From Collinsella sp. AF08-23 (GTDB lineage: Bacteria > Actinomycetota > Coriobacteriia > Coriobacteriales > Coriobacteriaceae), in assembly GCF_003479805.1 (NCBI RefSeq), contig NZ_QUHV01000016.1, positions 1-54,661 on the forward strand: DNA of 54,661 nucleotides, in the 5' to 3' direction. The notes below the pieces were generated by a model. The model was not told the origin of the DNA, ran no database searches, and was given only the letters and a program-made list of their open reading frames with translations. This document shows, one piece after another, positions 54,628 through 54,661 of the stretch. Each line of letters opens with the position of its first letter. Position 1 is the first letter of the stretch. A program made the translations under genes and the position numbers.

Positions 54628-54661
54628 TTACAGTCTGAAATAGGCCATCGATAAATTTCGA

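Overview
The window looks like a chromosomal segment of a high-GC gut Actinobacterium of the class Coriobacteriia, most likely Collinsella or a close relative. This rests on the codon and base composition, the PTS/GH4 sugar locus, the Rnf complex, the giant 2-hydroxyacyl-CoA dehydratase activase and the N-terminally extended LigA. No 16S gene or other decisive marker is present, so the assignment is inference.

Positions 1-35.1 kb are mostly core genome. In order: a truncated membrane glycosyltransferase; a GntR-controlled alpha-glucoside uptake pair (PTS EIIBC plus GH4 6-phospho-glucosidase) with three matching operators; a polyferredoxin; ychF; an rnfCDGEA cluster that ends in a 63-residue membrane stub where rnfB is expected; ligA; a beta-lactamase-fold serine hydrolase; a HAD phosphatase; a TetR gene paired with a 1560-residue dehydratase activase; a minus-strand block (metallophosphoesterase, CmpB-like membrane protein, HD hydrolase, DUF389 protein); ansA; and guaA. 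Well-formed intrinsic terminators close the rnf, activase and guaA units.

Downstream of guaA (35.1-54.6 kb) is an accessory region with mosaic base composition and many broken genes. It opens with a repeat-rich stretch and an XRE/Xis/tyrosine-integrase module with phased CGTACG operators. Next is a type I restriction locus whose hsdS is split into two convergent halves. An 18-bp perfect inverted repeat flanks one half, and inversion would fuse the halves in frame. hsdM is cut by an IS1595-family element carrying a lincosamide nucleotidyltransferase. That element abuts an AT-rich block with a truncated acetyltransferase and an APH(2'')-I aminoglycoside phosphotransferase.

Further right are an iteron-like repeat region, a ToxN/AbiQ-like gene, two copies of yjdF with nearly identical structured leaders (candidate azaaromatic riboswitches), sirtuin, cupin and GyrI fragments, a 'radical SAM mobile pair' with a divergent TetR gene, an HxlR/cupin pair, an Abi_2 (AbiF-like) HEPN protein beside two tandem structured RNA-like elements, and an AAA/DUF4143 ATPase whose ribosome-binding site lies inside a perfect inverted repeat.

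The strongest candidates for something new are the invertible split hsdS, the Abi_2 plus tandem-RNA locus, the radical SAM pair operon and the RnfB-less Rnf cluster. All functions are read from sequence patterns without database searches.
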